A stretch of DNA of 64,000 nucleotides from Multivorans sp965116445 (GTDB lineage: Bacteria > Acidobacteriota > Thermoanaerobaculia > Multivoradales > Multivoraceae): the NCBI GenBank assembly GCA_965116445.1, contig OZ220688.1, forward strand, positions 4,340,001 to 4,404,000, in the 5' to 3' direction. A program made the translations under genes and the position numbers. This document shows positions 33,583 through 43,129 of the stretch, in pieces. Every line of letters starts with the position of its first letter. Position 1 is the first letter of the stretch. The notes under the pieces are model-generated. The model was not told where the DNA came from and ran no database searches. It saw only the letters and a list, made by a program, of their open reading frames with translations.

Positions 33583-36500
33583 ATGTGCGGGATCGTCGGC
33601 ATCCTGATGCGCCCCCACCCTGGACCGGCGGTCGACTCGCGGAAACTGCTACAGGGGCTCGCCGCGACCGGTCGCTGCGTAGAGGCTGCAATCCGCGACG
33701 TCGATCGTGCGGACGCCGAGTCCCTGGCCTCGGCTCTGACCGACGCCGCGTCGGAGATTGCGAACTGGGACCGGCGACTACGCGCCCGTCCCACAGTACG
33801 TTCCCTGGTGCGGGATCCGGCGTTGTGTGCCGCGGTAGCCGACGCCCTTGTGCCGACCCTCGAAGCGCTGAGGCGCCTGGAGTCGACTCTGGACGTCGCC
33901 GGGGTGGCGTTCGGCGACGCCGGTCTGGAAGTGGTCAACCGGGCGGCGGGCACGCTGGCGGACGCCGAGTGGGCGATCCGCTGCGACCGGCTGCGAACCG
34001 CGGCCGAGGTCGCCGCCCTGGCGCCGGCCGGCGCCGGTGACGCCGGGCTCGACGTGCTGATCGGCGTCCAGCAGGCCCTCTCGTCCCTCGACCGGCTGGA
34101 GATCCGCGGTCGCGACTCCGCGGGGCTGTTGCTGCTGCTTTCGGTACACGACCTCGACGCAGGGAATCCGGCAGTCCGGGCGGAGCTCGACCGGCGGGCC
34201 GGGGATGGGCTGTTCGAGCATCGCGCGATCGTCCGTGGCGACGGACGCCTGGGCCTGGTCTACAAGTGCGCCGAGGAGATCGGTGAGCTGGGCGACAACG
34301 TCCGCTTCCTGCGCGCCGCGGTGGCGGACGACCCGGTGCTGGCCGCGGCCCTCAGGAGTCCGGACGTCGAGGCGGCGATCCTGGGTCACACTCGCTGGGC
34401 CAGCGTCGGACGGGTCAATGAGGCGAACGCGCATCCCTTGAACGGGGCGGAGGCGAGGCCCTGCGGATCGAAACCGCCCGGCCCCCCGCGGGTCGCGGCG
34501 GCGATCAACGGGGACATAGACAACCATGCGGATCTGCGTGTGCTGGAGAGTCTGGCCATCGACCCGCGGATCACGACCGACGCGAAGGTCATGCCGGTCC
34601 TCATGTCTCGCCGGTTGGCCGGTGGCGAGGAACCGCTGTCGGCGTTCCGCGGGACGGTCTCGGGATTCGAGGGTTCTCTGGCGGTCGGCGCGCTTTGCGA
34701 CGACGATCCGGGCCGTCTCTACCTGGCAATCCGCGGCAGCGGGCAGGGGCTCTACGTAGGAGTCGCGGACCACGCCTTCGTGGTTGCCAGCGAGCCGTAC
34801 GGCCTGGTGGAGGAGACCACCGCGTACCTCCGGTTGGACGGCGAGGCGGCGGCCGGCCCGGAGGCGCCCGGCGTAGCCAGGGGTCAGATCGCGGTGCTGG
34901 ACGCGCGTCGCGCCGGCGGCCTGGCGGGAATCGAGCGCTTCGGGATGGAGGGCGTGCCGCTGCCGGTAGACGAGGATGAACTGGAGCGGGCGGAGATCAC
35001 GACCCGCGACATCGACCGGGGAGAGTTCCCCCACTTTCTGCTCAAGGAGATCAGCGAAGCGCCGCAATCGGTACGCAAGACGTTGCGCGGCAAGTTGCAC
35101 GAGGACGCGACCGGACGCCTCCGGGTGACGTTGGGCCGGCAGACCATCCCGAAAGCCGTGGCGCGCGACCTGGGCAGCGGCGCGATCAACCGAATCGTGG
35201 TCACCGGCCAGGGCACGGCTGCCGTTGCCGGGCAGGGCATCGCCGCCGCGATCGAGGGACGGCTTCGGGAGCGGGGCCTCCGCGGGCTTCGGGTCGAAGC
35301 GATGCCGGCAACGGAACTCTCGGGCTTCCACCTGCTGCCGGACATGGCGGACACCCTGGTCGTACCGGTCAGTCAGTCGGGCACGACGACGGACACCCTG
35401 CGGACCCTCAACCTGACTCAGCGCCGGGGTGCGCGCGCCATCGCCATCGTCAACCGCCGCGACTCGGACCTCGCGGACCGGGCGGACGGCGTGCTCTACA
35501 CCTCGGACGGCCGCGACGTGGAGATGAGCGTGGCGTCGACGAAGGCGTTCTACTCCCAGATCGCGGCCGGCATGCTGCTCGCCGTGGCGATCGTCGACCT
35601 GGTTGCGGGCAGGACGGACGAGCGGCCCGCGGCCGACCGGCTGCTGCGGGAGCTGCGCGCGTTGCCGGAGGCGATGGAGCGCACCGTCGCGCTGCGCGAA
35701 CAGATCGCCGCCCTGGCGCGGCGGTTCGCGCCCAGGCTTCGGGACTGGTCGGTCGTCGGCAACGGGCTCGACCGCATCGCGGCGGAGGAGATCCGGATCA
35801 AGCTCTCGGAACTCTGCTACAAGGCGATCGCCTGCGACGCGACGGAGGACAAGAAGCACATCGACCTGTCCTCCGAACCGCTGATCCTGGTCTGTGCGAC
35901 GGGAGTCCAGGGGTCGACTGCGGCGGACACGAGGAAGGAGATCGACGTCTACCAGGCTCACCGCGCGACGCCGATCGTCATCGCCTCGGAAGGCGCCGGT
36001 TTTGGGGCCGCGCCGGCGGTGATCGAAGTACCCGCGGCCGCGCCCGAGTTGTCCTACGTCCTGGCGACGGTCGCCGGTCATCTGTTCGGCTACCACGCTG
36101 CGCTTGCGATCGACGATCTCGCTGGGCCGCTGCGGGCTATCCGCACAGCGATCGGCTCGGAGTCGGTTGGCGGAATGCCCTCACAACCGACCGCCCGCTT
36201 GCGTGAACAGGTCGCGGCCGAGATCGAGACGGTTCGTGAAGGTCTGGCCGATGGCAGCTACGACGGCAACCTGCACACCGGCAGGGCGGTGCGGCTGGCC
36301 CTGGCGCTCGACCGCCTGGGCGACGGGTCCGCCGGCGGTGACGAAGCCGGAACCGCGGCGCTGCTGGGGGATCTGCGGAGCGCCCTGAGCCCGGCCATCG
36401 ACGATCTGACCAGGCACGTCGACACGATCAAGCACCAGGCCAAGACGGTGACCGTGGGCATCTCCCGCCACGACCAGACCCTGGGCAGGATTTCCCTGGC

Positions 36501-37092
36501 GACCGCCCTGCTCGAGGCCGGCACGCCGGAGGAGGCGATTTCTTCCGATGACCGGTGCACGATGAGCGCGCTCGATCCCTTCGTCGAGCAGGTGCTCGGC
36601 TACGTCCGCTACCAGCTCTGGTGCGGAGGCGACGGGCCGGCGCCCGGCGACGCCGCCACGATCCGCGTGCTGCGGGCCGGCGGCCTGTGCCGGGACCTGC
36701 AGTCGCGGACCGTGCGGGAGCCGCTGCTCCAGGGCACGAAGTACGCGGTCGCGGTCGAGGGCCGGTTGAAGGCGGCGCGGGGTCGGACGGATGGCCGGGT
36801 GTTCATCGGCGTGCCCGAGTTCACCGACGGCGCGGTGTCGGCGCTCAACCTGATCCATGTGCGTTTCCGGGAGCGTGCGCCGGCGCCCGAGCTGCGCCGC
36901 CTGCTCTCCGGCTACCGGGAGCGCTACACCGGCCTGCGCGACCAGGTTCTCAAGCGTGCGCCGGAGTTCGACGACCGGCTGCTGGCCGAACTTCCGGTCG
37001 AAGACCTGCTGATCGACCCCGTGGCCCAGCTCGCGGAGCGCTGGCGGAGTGGGGCCGCTGGGACCGCCGCAACTGCCGGGGGTGCATCGTGA
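33583..37092 (+). CDS. Giant GlmS-like protein: class II glutamine amidotransferase + SIS domains + C-terminal extension
   Basis: At 1,169 residues this is about twice the length of GlmS (about 610). It begins MCGIVGI with the Cys2 nucleophile. The next GlmS motif, usually near residue 26 (RGYDSAG), is RGRDSAG at 175-181, so about 145 residues are inserted there. GHTRWAS (268-274) and NGDIDNH (309-315) follow. The SIS half has SQSGTTTDT and ASTKAF, matching the fructose-6-phosphate site of GlmS. About 330 further residues follow without a recognised domain. It could make glucosamine-6-phosphate or aminate another sugar phosphate; the latter is suggested by the overlapping epimerase gene. Confidence 0.82.
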   Translation: MCGIVGILMRPHPGPAVDSRKLLQGLAATGRCVEAAIRDVDRADAESLASALTDAASEIANWDRRLRARPTVRSLVRDPALCAAVADALVPTLEALRRLESTLDVAGVAFGDAGLEVVNRAAGTLADAEWAIRCDRLRTAAEVAALAPAGAGDAGLDVLIGVQQALSSLDRLEIRGRDSAGLLLLLSVHDLDAGNPAVRAELDRRAGDGLFEHRAIVRGDGRLGLVYKCAEEIGELGDNVRFLRAAVADDPVLAAALRSPDVEAAILGHTRWASVGRVNEANAHPLNGAEARPCGSKPPGPPRVAAAINGDIDNHADLRVLESLAIDPRITTDAKVMPVLMSRRLAGGEEPLSAFRGTVSGFEGSLAVGALCDDDPGRLYLAIRGSGQGLYVGVADHAFVVASEPYGLVEETTAYLRLDGEAAAGPEAPGVARGQIAVLDARRAGGLAGIERFGMEGVPLPVDEDELERAEITTRDIDRGEFPHFLLKEISEAPQSVRKTLRGKLHEDATGRLRVTLGRQTIPKAVARDLGSGAINRIVVTGQGTAAVAGQGIAAAIEGRLRERGLRGLRVEAMPATELSGFHLLPDMADTLVVPVSQSGTTTDTLRTLNLTQRRGARAIAIVNRRDSDLADRADGVLYTSDGRDVEMSVASTKAFYSQIAAGMLLAVAIVDLVAGRTDERPAADRLLRELRALPEAMERTVALREQIAALARRFAPRLRDWSVVGNGLDRIAAEEIRIKLSELCYKAIACDATEDKKHIDLSSEPLILVCATGVQGSTAADTRKEIDVYQAHRATPIVIASEGAGFGAAPAVIEVPAAAPELSYVLATVAGHLFGYHAALAIDDLAGPLRAIRTAIGSESVGGMPSQPTARLREQVAAEIETVREGLADGSYDGNLHTGRAVRLALALDRLGDGSAGGDEAGTAALLGDLRSALSPAIDDLTRHVDTIKHQAKTVTVGISRHDQTLGRISLATALLEAGTPEEAISSDDRCTMSALDPFVEQVLGYVRYQLWCGGDGPAPGDAATIRVLRAGGLCRDLQSRTVREPLLQGTKYAVAVEGRLKAARGRTDGRVFIGVPEFTDGAVSALNLIHVRFRERAPAPELRRLLSGYRERYTGLRDQVLKRAPEFDDRLLAELPVEDLLIDPVAQLAERWRSGAAGTAATAGGAS

Positions 37093-38063
37093 GGATCCTG
37101 CTCACTGGCAGCGCCGGATTCATCGGCTTTCACGTCGCGAAGTCTCTGCTCGACCGCGGCGACGAGGTGATCGGCTACGACAACTTCAACCGGTACTACG
37201 ACCCGCGGCTGAAGGAGAGCCGCAACAGGATCCTCGAGGAGTACCCGAACTTCCGCCTGGTCCGCGCGGACATCGGGGATCGAGAGGCTCTCGCGGCCGC
37301 TTTCGACGAACTCGTCGCCGGAGCGAACGGCAGCGTCCAGACCAGGGTTTGCCACCTCGCGGCCCAGGCCGGAGTACGCCACTCGATCGCGCATCCGGAC
37401 GCCTTCGTCCGCGACAACGTGCAGGCCTTCACCCACCTGCTCGAGTTGTGCCGCGAGCGGGAGGTCGGTGGCCTGGTCTACGCCTCGAGCAGCTCCGTTT
37501 ACGGCGACAGCACGCGGGAGCGGCTGAGCGAGAGCGACAGCACGTCGGCACAATGCTCTCTCTACGGCGCGACGAAGAAGATGAACGAGCTGATGGCCTC
37601 GGTCTACAACCACCTTTACGGCTTGCGGGTGACGGGCCTGCGTTTCTTCACCGTCTACGGCCCCTGGGGCAGGCCCGACATGGCGCTGTTCCTGTTCACC
37701 GGCGCCCTGCTGCGCGGCGAGACGATCAAGGTCTTCGGCCACGGCCGGATGCACCGGGACTTCACCTATGTCGACGACATTGCCGCCGGCGTCGTCTCGG
37801 CGATCGACCGCAACCACGAACTCCTGGTCTGCAATCTCGCTGCGGGGCGGACCGAGGAACTGATGGCGTTCATCCGGCAGATCGAACGGAGCTGCGGCCG
37901 CGAGGGCGAGAAGGAGTTCCTGCCGATGCAGCCGGGAGATGTCGTCCGGACCGCGGCCGACCTGACGACGGCGAGGGAAGCCCTGGGCTACGAGCCGACG
38001 ACCACGATCGACGTCGGCATTCCCCGTTTCGTCGACTGGTACCGCCGCTACTACGACCTGTAG
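37089..38063 (+). CDS. NAD-dependent nucleotide-sugar epimerase (UDP-glucuronate 4-epimerase-like)
   Basis: This 324-residue extended SDR enzyme has the Rossmann motif TGSAGFIG, YDNFNRYYDPRLKESR (typical of UDP-glucuronate 4-epimerases), SSSSVYGD, the catalytic YGATKK (YxxxK), and RFFTVYGPWGRPDMAL. The GTG start overlaps the stop of the giant GlmS-like gene (GTGA), indicating coupling and probably a joint role in amino- or uronic-sugar metabolism. Substrate is inferred from these motifs only. Confidence 0.88.
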   Translation: MRILLTGSAGFIGFHVAKSLLDRGDEVIGYDNFNRYYDPRLKESRNRILEEYPNFRLVRADIGDREALAAAFDELVAGANGSVQTRVCHLAAQAGVRHSIAHPDAFVRDNVQAFTHLLELCREREVGGLVYASSSSVYGDSTRERLSESDSTSAQCSLYGATKKMNELMASVYNHLYGLRVTGLRFFTVYGPWGRPDMALFLFTGALLRGETIKVFGHGRMHRDFTYVDDIAAGVVSAIDRNHELLVCNLAAGRTEELMAFIRQIERSCGREGEKEFLPMQPGDVVRTAADLTTAREALGYEPTTTIDVGIPRFVDWYRRYYDL

Positions 38064-38087
38064 CAAGACTGGCTGGGCCGGCGTCCC

Positions 38088-38114
38088 ACTGGGTGCGCCG
38101 GCCTTCTGGCCGGC
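38088..38114 (+). repeat. Structured intergenic repeat, copy 4
   Basis: The core ACTGGGTGC is followed by GCCGGCC-TTCT-GGCCGGC. The same 27 bases occur at 61289-61315. It lies in the gap between convergent epimerase and hydrolase genes and is followed directly by a larger hairpin (38126-38160). Confidence 0.8.
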
Positions 38115-38125
38115 TTCTGAGAGAA

Positions 38126-38160
38126 CTGCGCCGCGAAGCGGCGACCGCTCTGCGGCGCAG
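38126..38160. terminator. Strong hairpin between convergent genes
   Basis: CTGCGCCGC pairs with GCGGCGCAG and inside it AGCGG pairs with CCGCT around a CGA loop, giving a nearly continuous 16-bp stem. Its position between two convergent stops (38063 and 38165) suggests a bidirectional terminator, although no T-tract is present. Confidence 0.6.
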
Positions 38161-38164
38161 ACGC

Positions 38165-39538
38165 CTACTGCGCAGCGCCGTCCAGCCGCACGGCCCACGC
38201 CTCCGCCCGCTGCCGCATCGCGGGTGCGTCCTCGGGCAGGATCATGCCCTGCTCGACCAGACTCTTCAGGGCCGCATTCCAGACATCCATGTAGTGCTTG
38301 CTGTCCGGGTACAGGGCCGCAAGCTGCTCGCTGTCGAAGTCGGTCACGGCGCCGTACAGGAACCCGAACCGCGTCCCTTCCCTCTGCGTGCCGAAGCCGC
38401 TGTGCGAGGCGGTCGGTGCCTCGAGCTCCGGCAGGCGAATGCCGCCTAGAGCGTTGCCGTGTTCGTCCCGAACGACTTCGGGACGGGGGTCTCCGGCCTT
38501 CATCTGAACTCGCGGCATCTTCGGTGGTTCGACCCCGTCCTTGATCCACCGGTGCAGATGCCTGATCGCGGCCTCGTACACCGGCGTGTAGGCCAGCCAG
38601 TTGGAGCCTTCGACCGAGCGTTCCTCCGGTCTCACCACGGATACGTGCGACGTCCCGGGCACTTCCCAGAGCCGGAAGCGGGCCGAGTCCGACTCGCGGA
38701 CCGGGTAGTAGCTGGTCAACTCGGTCTCGGAGTTCACGACGATGACGGGAACGTCCAGGTCCGCCCGGATCGACGCGAGGCTGCGCCCCCGGCGCCCGCC
38801 GCCACGCTCGGACGCGAAGGGCACGATGCTGCCAAAATCGATGTACGGAATGAACCCGTCGAACACCCCTGCGAGCGGTTGCACGCCGTTGATGTAGGTG
38901 CGCAGCCGTGCGGCGGACTGGGAAGCGCCCGCCGCGATCAGACGCTCGACCGCCAGACCGCCCATGGGGTCAAGGCCCTGCCGGTCGCGTTCCGGACCGA
39001 TGGCGCTCGCGACCTGGGTGAAGATGTCGTAGGAGTAGGCGTCCCCGGGGTGAACGAGCGAGCCGTAGCGCTCGGGATCCCACGCCTTGAGTCCCCCGGG
39101 ATTCTGAGGGAAGCCGTCGATACCGACCTTCTGCGCGGACACGCCCACCCAGGCATAGCCGCGCAGCGCTTCGCCTCCCGCGGAGCCCAGCTCGAAGCCG
39201 GCGGTGACGTTCAGCCAGAAGACGACGACCGTGCCGTTGAACGCCGACGGGTCCTCGGGTCGAACCACGAGCATGCGGGTCTTGAAGTCCGCCTTGTCGG
39301 CGGAGGCGCGGGTGTTCCACAGGCCGTCCGCGGAATGCGCGCCGTCGCTCAGCTTGTACGCGGTCGCCTCGCCGGAGAGAAAGTACTCCTCGGTCAGGTA
39401 GCCGCGGTCCGTCACGTCGACCGCGTTGAAGGGCGTGCCGCGTTCCCCGCCCGTGATGGGGCCGGACAGGGTCGCCGGGGTCGCAGTGGTCGTCGCGAAG
39501 GCCGCGACGAGCGTGATCAAGACTGTTGCAATCGTCAT
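38165..39538 (-). CDS. Secreted alpha/beta hydrolase domain protein (Abhydrolase_10-like)
   Basis: This 457-residue protein has a signal peptide (hydrophobic residues about 3-20). The domain matches PF20091-type proteins: YLTEEYFLSGEATAY, the conserved VVFWLNVTAGFE, YAWVGVSAQKVGI, and the nucleophile motif AAGASQSAARL, with GTSHVSV possibly near the catalytic His. Proteins of this type are exported esterases or peptidases of unknown substrate. It faces the epimerase gene and is divergent from the TPP enzyme gene. Confidence 0.78.
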   Translation of the reverse strand: MTIATVLITLVAAFATTTATPATLSGPITGGERGTPFNAVDVTDRGYLTEEYFLSGEATAYKLSDGAHSADGLWNTRASADKADFKTRMLVVRPEDPSAFNGTVVVFWLNVTAGFELGSAGGEALRGYAWVGVSAQKVGIDGFPQNPGGLKAWDPERYGSLVHPGDAYSYDIFTQVASAIGPERDRQGLDPMGGLAVERLIAAGASQSAARLRTYINGVQPLAGVFDGFIPYIDFGSIVPFASERGGGRRGRSLASIRADLDVPVIVVNSETELTSYYPVRESDSARFRLWEVPGTSHVSVVRPEERSVEGSNWLAYTPVYEAAIRHLHRWIKDGVEPPKMPRVQMKAGDPRPEVVRDEHGNALGGIRLPELEAPTASHSGFGTQREGTRFGFLYGAVTDFDSEQLAALYPDSKHYMDVWNAALKSLVEQGMILPEDAPAMRQRAEAWAVRLDGAAQ

Positions 39539-39718
39539 CTGGCAGATCCTCTCTTCATTCCCGGCGATGCCGCCGGCAACCGGATGGTTCGGCCGCGGCG
39601 ATCACGAATGTGGCCGCGGTGCGGGACGATGTCTCGCCCGCTTTCTGGCATCGCGCCGGTTCCGGGTATCGTAGCCGCCCCTCTCCCCTCCCCCCTCTCA
39701 GAGTTTCAGGAGTTCAGC

Positions 39719-41359
39719 GTGAAGGTAGCCCAGGGCGTCGCCGAATACCTCAAGCGGGAGGGCGTCGAGTTCATCGTCGCCTACCCGGTCAACCCGATCA
39801 TCGAGGCCGCCGCGGTCGCGGACATCCGCACCGTGATCGTCCGCCAGGAACGCATCGGCCTGCACATGGCCGACGCGGTCAGCCGGCTGAGTTCAGGCCG
39901 GCAGCTCGGCGTCTTCACGATGCAGAGCGGCCCGGGGACCGAGAACGCCTTCGGCGGCGTTGCCCAGGCCTACGGCGAATCGGCGCCGATCCTCGTGTTG
40001 CCGATGGGCTACAGCCGTCGCACGATGCACGTGGCGCCGAACTTCAATGCCGTGGCGAACTTCCAGCATGTGACGAAGTCGTGCGAGCCGCTCAGCATGG
40101 GCAAGGCGCTGCCCGAGGTGATGCGCCGCGCCTTCAGCCAGTTGCGCTCGGGGAGTCCGGGTCCGGTGATGGTCGAGGTGCCGGCCGACGTCTTCGGCGA
40201 GGATGTTCCGGACGACCTGGGTCCCCGGCCAAACGGGAGAGTGCGCGTAGGGCCCGACCCCGACCTGGTGCGCGAGGCGGCGGCGATGCTCGCGGCGGCC
40301 GAGCGGCCGGTGATCTACGCCGGGCAGGGCGTCCACTACGCCGAGGCCTGGGACGAACTGCGACACCTGGCCGAACTGCTGAACGCGCCGGTGACGACGA
40401 GTCTTGGCGGCAAGAGTTCGTTCAACGAGGACCATCCCCTGGCGCTCGGGTCCGGCGGCCGTGCGGTGCCGAAGACGGTGCACGAGTTCCTGGGCGCGGC
40501 GGACGTCATCTTCGGGATCGGCTGCAGCTTCACGACGACGGGGTTCGGCATCTACTTCGGCAAGTACCCGCAGGCGAAGTACGTCCACGCGACGCTCGAC
40601 CCGGTCGACCTGAACAAGAACGTCGCCTCGGATTGCGTCGTCGCGGGCGACGCGAAGTTGACGTTGGCCGCCCTGATTGCGGAGCTCGAAGGCCAGTCGC
40701 TGCCGCACGCGGCCTCGCGGGCCGATTCCGTGCCGGCCGAGATCGAGCGGGTCCGCTCCGGCTGGCTCGACGAGTGGATGCCCAAGCTGACCTCCGACTC
40801 GGCGCCACTCTCGCCCTACCGCGTGCTCTGGGATCTGATGCACACCGTCGACCGCGACAACGTGATCATCACCCACGACGCCGGCTCGCCGCGGGACCAG
40901 CTCTCGCCGTTCTGGCGCAGCACGACGCCGCTGTCGTACATCGGCTGGGGCAAGACGACCCAGCTCGGCTACGGCCTGGGGCTTGCCATGGGCGCGAAGC
41001 TCGCCCAGCCCGACAAGCTCTGCATCAACGTCTGGGGCGACGCCGCGATCGGCTTCACCGGCATGGACTTCGAGACCGCAGTGCGCGAGCGCTTGCCGAT
41101 CCTCTCGATCCTGCTGAACAACTTCTCGATGGCCATCGAACTGCCGATCATGCAGGTGGCGACCGAGAAGTACCGCAGCACGGACATCTCCGGCCACTAC
41201 GCCGACATGGCGAAAGCCTTCGGCGGCTACGGCGAACGGGTCACCAACCCCGCGGACATCGTGCCCGCGATCCGCCGCGGCATCGAGGCGACCGAGTCCG
41301 GGACGCCGGCCCTGCTCGAGTTCATCACCGAGAAGGAGATCTCGATCTCCAGCTATTGA
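39719..41359 (+). CDS. Thiamine-pyrophosphate-dependent enzyme (acetolactate-synthase/decarboxylase family)
   Basis: This 546-residue three-domain TPP enzyme has an N-terminal PYR domain (VRQERIGLHMADAVSRLS, with the activating Glu), a central domain (ERPVIYAGQGVHYAEAWDEL) and a C-terminal PP domain. The TPP/Mg motif is GDAAIGFTGMDFETAVRER ending in LLNN, i.e. the GDG..NN motif with Ala in place of the usual second Gly. Start GTG at 39719 has AGGAG 7 bases upstream. The reaction could be acetolactate synthase-, benzoylformate decarboxylase- or oxalyl-CoA decarboxylase-like; no small regulatory ilvH-type subunit adjoins, which argues against anabolic acetolactate synthase. Confidence 0.85.
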   Translation: MKVAQGVAEYLKREGVEFIVAYPVNPIIEAAAVADIRTVIVRQERIGLHMADAVSRLSSGRQLGVFTMQSGPGTENAFGGVAQAYGESAPILVLPMGYSRRTMHVAPNFNAVANFQHVTKSCEPLSMGKALPEVMRRAFSQLRSGSPGPVMVEVPADVFGEDVPDDLGPRPNGRVRVGPDPDLVREAAAMLAAAERPVIYAGQGVHYAEAWDELRHLAELLNAPVTTSLGGKSSFNEDHPLALGSGGRAVPKTVHEFLGAADVIFGIGCSFTTTGFGIYFGKYPQAKYVHATLDPVDLNKNVASDCVVAGDAKLTLAALIAELEGQSLPHAASRADSVPAEIERVRSGWLDEWMPKLTSDSAPLSPYRVLWDLMHTVDRDNVIITHDAGSPRDQLSPFWRSTTPLSYIGWGKTTQLGYGLGLAMGAKLAQPDKLCINVWGDAAIGFTGMDFETAVRERLPILSILLNNFSMAIELPIMQVATEKYRSTDISGHYADMAKAFGGYGERVTNPADIVPAIRRGIEATESGTPALLEFITEKEISISSY

Positions 41360-41515
41360 GCCGGCGCGGGCGGAGTCGTCTGGTCGGTAGTAGCGTCGGT
41401 TTCCGAACAGGAGAACCCCCAGTACTCGCGCTCTCGCGGCGCTGACCGAACTCTCCGGGCGATCAGGCCCGCCTCCTCTTTGGGGCGACCATAGCTTGGG
41501 TATAGTGCCCGGGTC

Positions 41516-42550
41516 ATGCCGCTTACGAAGCTCAGACTGCAGCGGTTCACGGCCTTTGACGAGCTAGAGTTCGCTCCGGTACCGGGCATCAACGCCATCA
41601 TCGGCGCCAACGGCACCGGCAAGACCCACCTGATGAAGGTCGCGTACGCCGCCTGCGACGTCAGCAAGACGGGCACTTCCTTCGCCGAGAAGCTGATCCG
41701 CGTTTTCCTCCCCTCTGGCCGCGCTCTAGGCCGTCTCGTGAAGCGCCGGCGTGGCAGTTCTCGTTGCCTGGTCGAGGTACAGAGGCGCGAAGGCCGAAGG
41801 ACTCTCAAGCTGAGCGCCTCGTTCTCCAACCATGCATCCGTGGCGAAGACGGCCACTGTTCGGGGAGCCAAGCCGTGGAGCGGTGCGCCGCTGGAAAGCG
41901 TGTACATCCCCGTCAAGGAGATGCTCGCCAACGCCCCCGGATTTCGCTCGCTCTACTCGCAGCGTGAAGTCCATTTCGAAGAGGTGTACGCGGATGTTCT
42001 GGACCGAGCCTACCGACCGGCGCTTCGAGGTCCCACGGACAAAGAACGCAGGAAACTTCTCAGTGCGCTCCAGGATCCCATGGCGGGTAAGGTCGAAGTC
42101 AATAACGAGGAGTTCTTCCTTCGAGGCAAGCAGGGCAACCTGGAGTTCTCGCTTCTGGCCGAGGGTATGAGAAAGCTCGGCCTCCTCTGGCTCCTGATCC
42201 AGAACGGCACCTTGCTCAGCGGCTCCGTTCTGTTCTGGGATGAACCGGAAACCAACCTCCATCCGCGTCTCTTCGGGCCTCTCGCTGACATCTTCGTCAG
42301 CCTCCAGGAAGCTGGGATTCAGATCTTCTTGGCGACGCACGACTACACGGTCTTGAAAGAACTGGACCTGCGAAGCGCCGGAAGCGGCGCCGTGATGTTT
42401 CATTCTCTCTATCGTGAGAGTTCTGATGGTCGAATCGCATTCGACAGTTCGAAGACATACGCAGGAATCCACCCGAACATGATCGGTCAGGTTTTCACCG
42501 ATCTCTACGACCGGGAAGTGGAGCGTAGTCTCGCGGATACGCCGCCGTGA
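41516..42550 (+). CDS. AAA ATPase of an ATPase-nuclease pair
   Basis: This 344-residue SMC/RecF-like ATPase opens LTKLRLQRFTAFDELEF. Walker A is GANGTGKTH (about residues 30-38), Walker B VLFWDEPETNLHPRL, and the H-loop FLATHDYTVLKEL; the coiled-coil arm is very short. No nuclease domain is fused; the next gene overlaps by GTGA and looks like a PD-(D/E)xK nuclease. Codon use is less GC-biased than in flanking metabolic genes. TATAGT 10 bases before the ATG may be a -10 element of its own promoter. Defence is inferred from the gene pair. Confidence 0.8.
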   Translation: MPLTKLRLQRFTAFDELEFAPVPGINAIIGANGTGKTHLMKVAYAACDVSKTGTSFAEKLIRVFLPSGRALGRLVKRRRGSSRCLVEVQRREGRRTLKLSASFSNHASVAKTATVRGAKPWSGAPLESVYIPVKEMLANAPGFRSLYSQREVHFEEVYADVLDRAYRPALRGPTDKERRKLLSALQDPMAGKVEVNNEEFFLRGKQGNLEFSLLAEGMRKLGLLWLLIQNGTLLSGSVLFWDEPETNLHPRLFGPLADIFVSLQEAGIQIFLATHDYTVLKELDLRSAGSGAVMFHSLYRESSDGRIAFDSSKTYAGIHPNMIGQVFTDLYDREVERSLADTPP

Positions 42551-43071
42551 CACGGCTGCAGGAGGGCGACCTCCGCATCGCGCTGCCGAGTTCAGCCAGG
42601 GTGTCGAAGTTCGACGATCCGGCGAGACACGGGCTGAGTCACTGCATGAAGGCGGTGGACTTCGTGGTCGAGTTGGAAGACCGGACGCTGTTCCTTGAAG
42701 TCAAGGACCCGGACAACCCGCGTGCCGGTTCGCGAGAACGACAGAGGTGGGCGGCGCGCTTCAAATCCGACGGTCTGGATCAAGACCTGGTCCAGAAGTA
42801 CAGAGATTCCTTCCTGTACCAGTGGGCGCTTGGCAGAGTGCAGAAGCCGATTCACTACTGGGTTCTCGTCGGCTTGGAGCAATTGACTGATGCCGACCTG
42901 CTCTCGCGAGCAGATGCGCTGCGGAGGAAGTTGCCGGTTGCCGTGCCTACGAGCACAGGTTGGGTGCGTTTCCCGGTGGCGGCCTGCCACGTGTTCAACG
43001 CGAACTCCTGGAACAGGAGTTTGCCGGCGGGCTATCGAGTCAGCCGGGTGACGGGAGCAGCTTCGTCGTGA
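42547..43071 (+). CDS. Putative PD-(D/E)xK nuclease partner of the ATPase
   Basis: This 174-residue protein starts at a GTG overlapping the ATPase stop. MKAVDFVVELEDRTLFLEVKD carries Asp38 followed at the expected spacing by Glu51-x-Lys53 on adjoining strands, the core of PD-(D/E)xK nucleases. A helical region (SDGLDQDLVQKYRDSFLYQWAL) and further strands (HYWVLVGLE) fit the fold. No known family is recognised. Nuclease activity and target are inference. It converges on an aminotransferase gene 70 bp away. Confidence 0.6.
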   Translation: MTRLQEGDLRIALPSSARVSKFDDPARHGLSHCMKAVDFVVELEDRTLFLEVKDPDNPRAGSRERQRWAARFKSDGLDQDLVQKYRDSFLYQWALGRVQKPIHYWVLVGLEQLTDADLLSRADALRRKLPVAVPTSTGWVRFPVAACHVFNANSWNRSLPAGYRVSRVTGAASS

Positions 43072-43129
43072 CTTCGCTGGTGGAGGGCTCTCAGGTCCGG
43101 TGTCCGTGCTGCGCCTTGGGGCACTCAAT

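Noticed and set aside
39719..41359. Anabolic acetolactate synthase (ilvB).
   Set aside because: No ilvH-like subunit or other branched-chain gene adjoins, and the TPP motif reads GDA instead of GDG; a generic TPP-enzyme call is safer.
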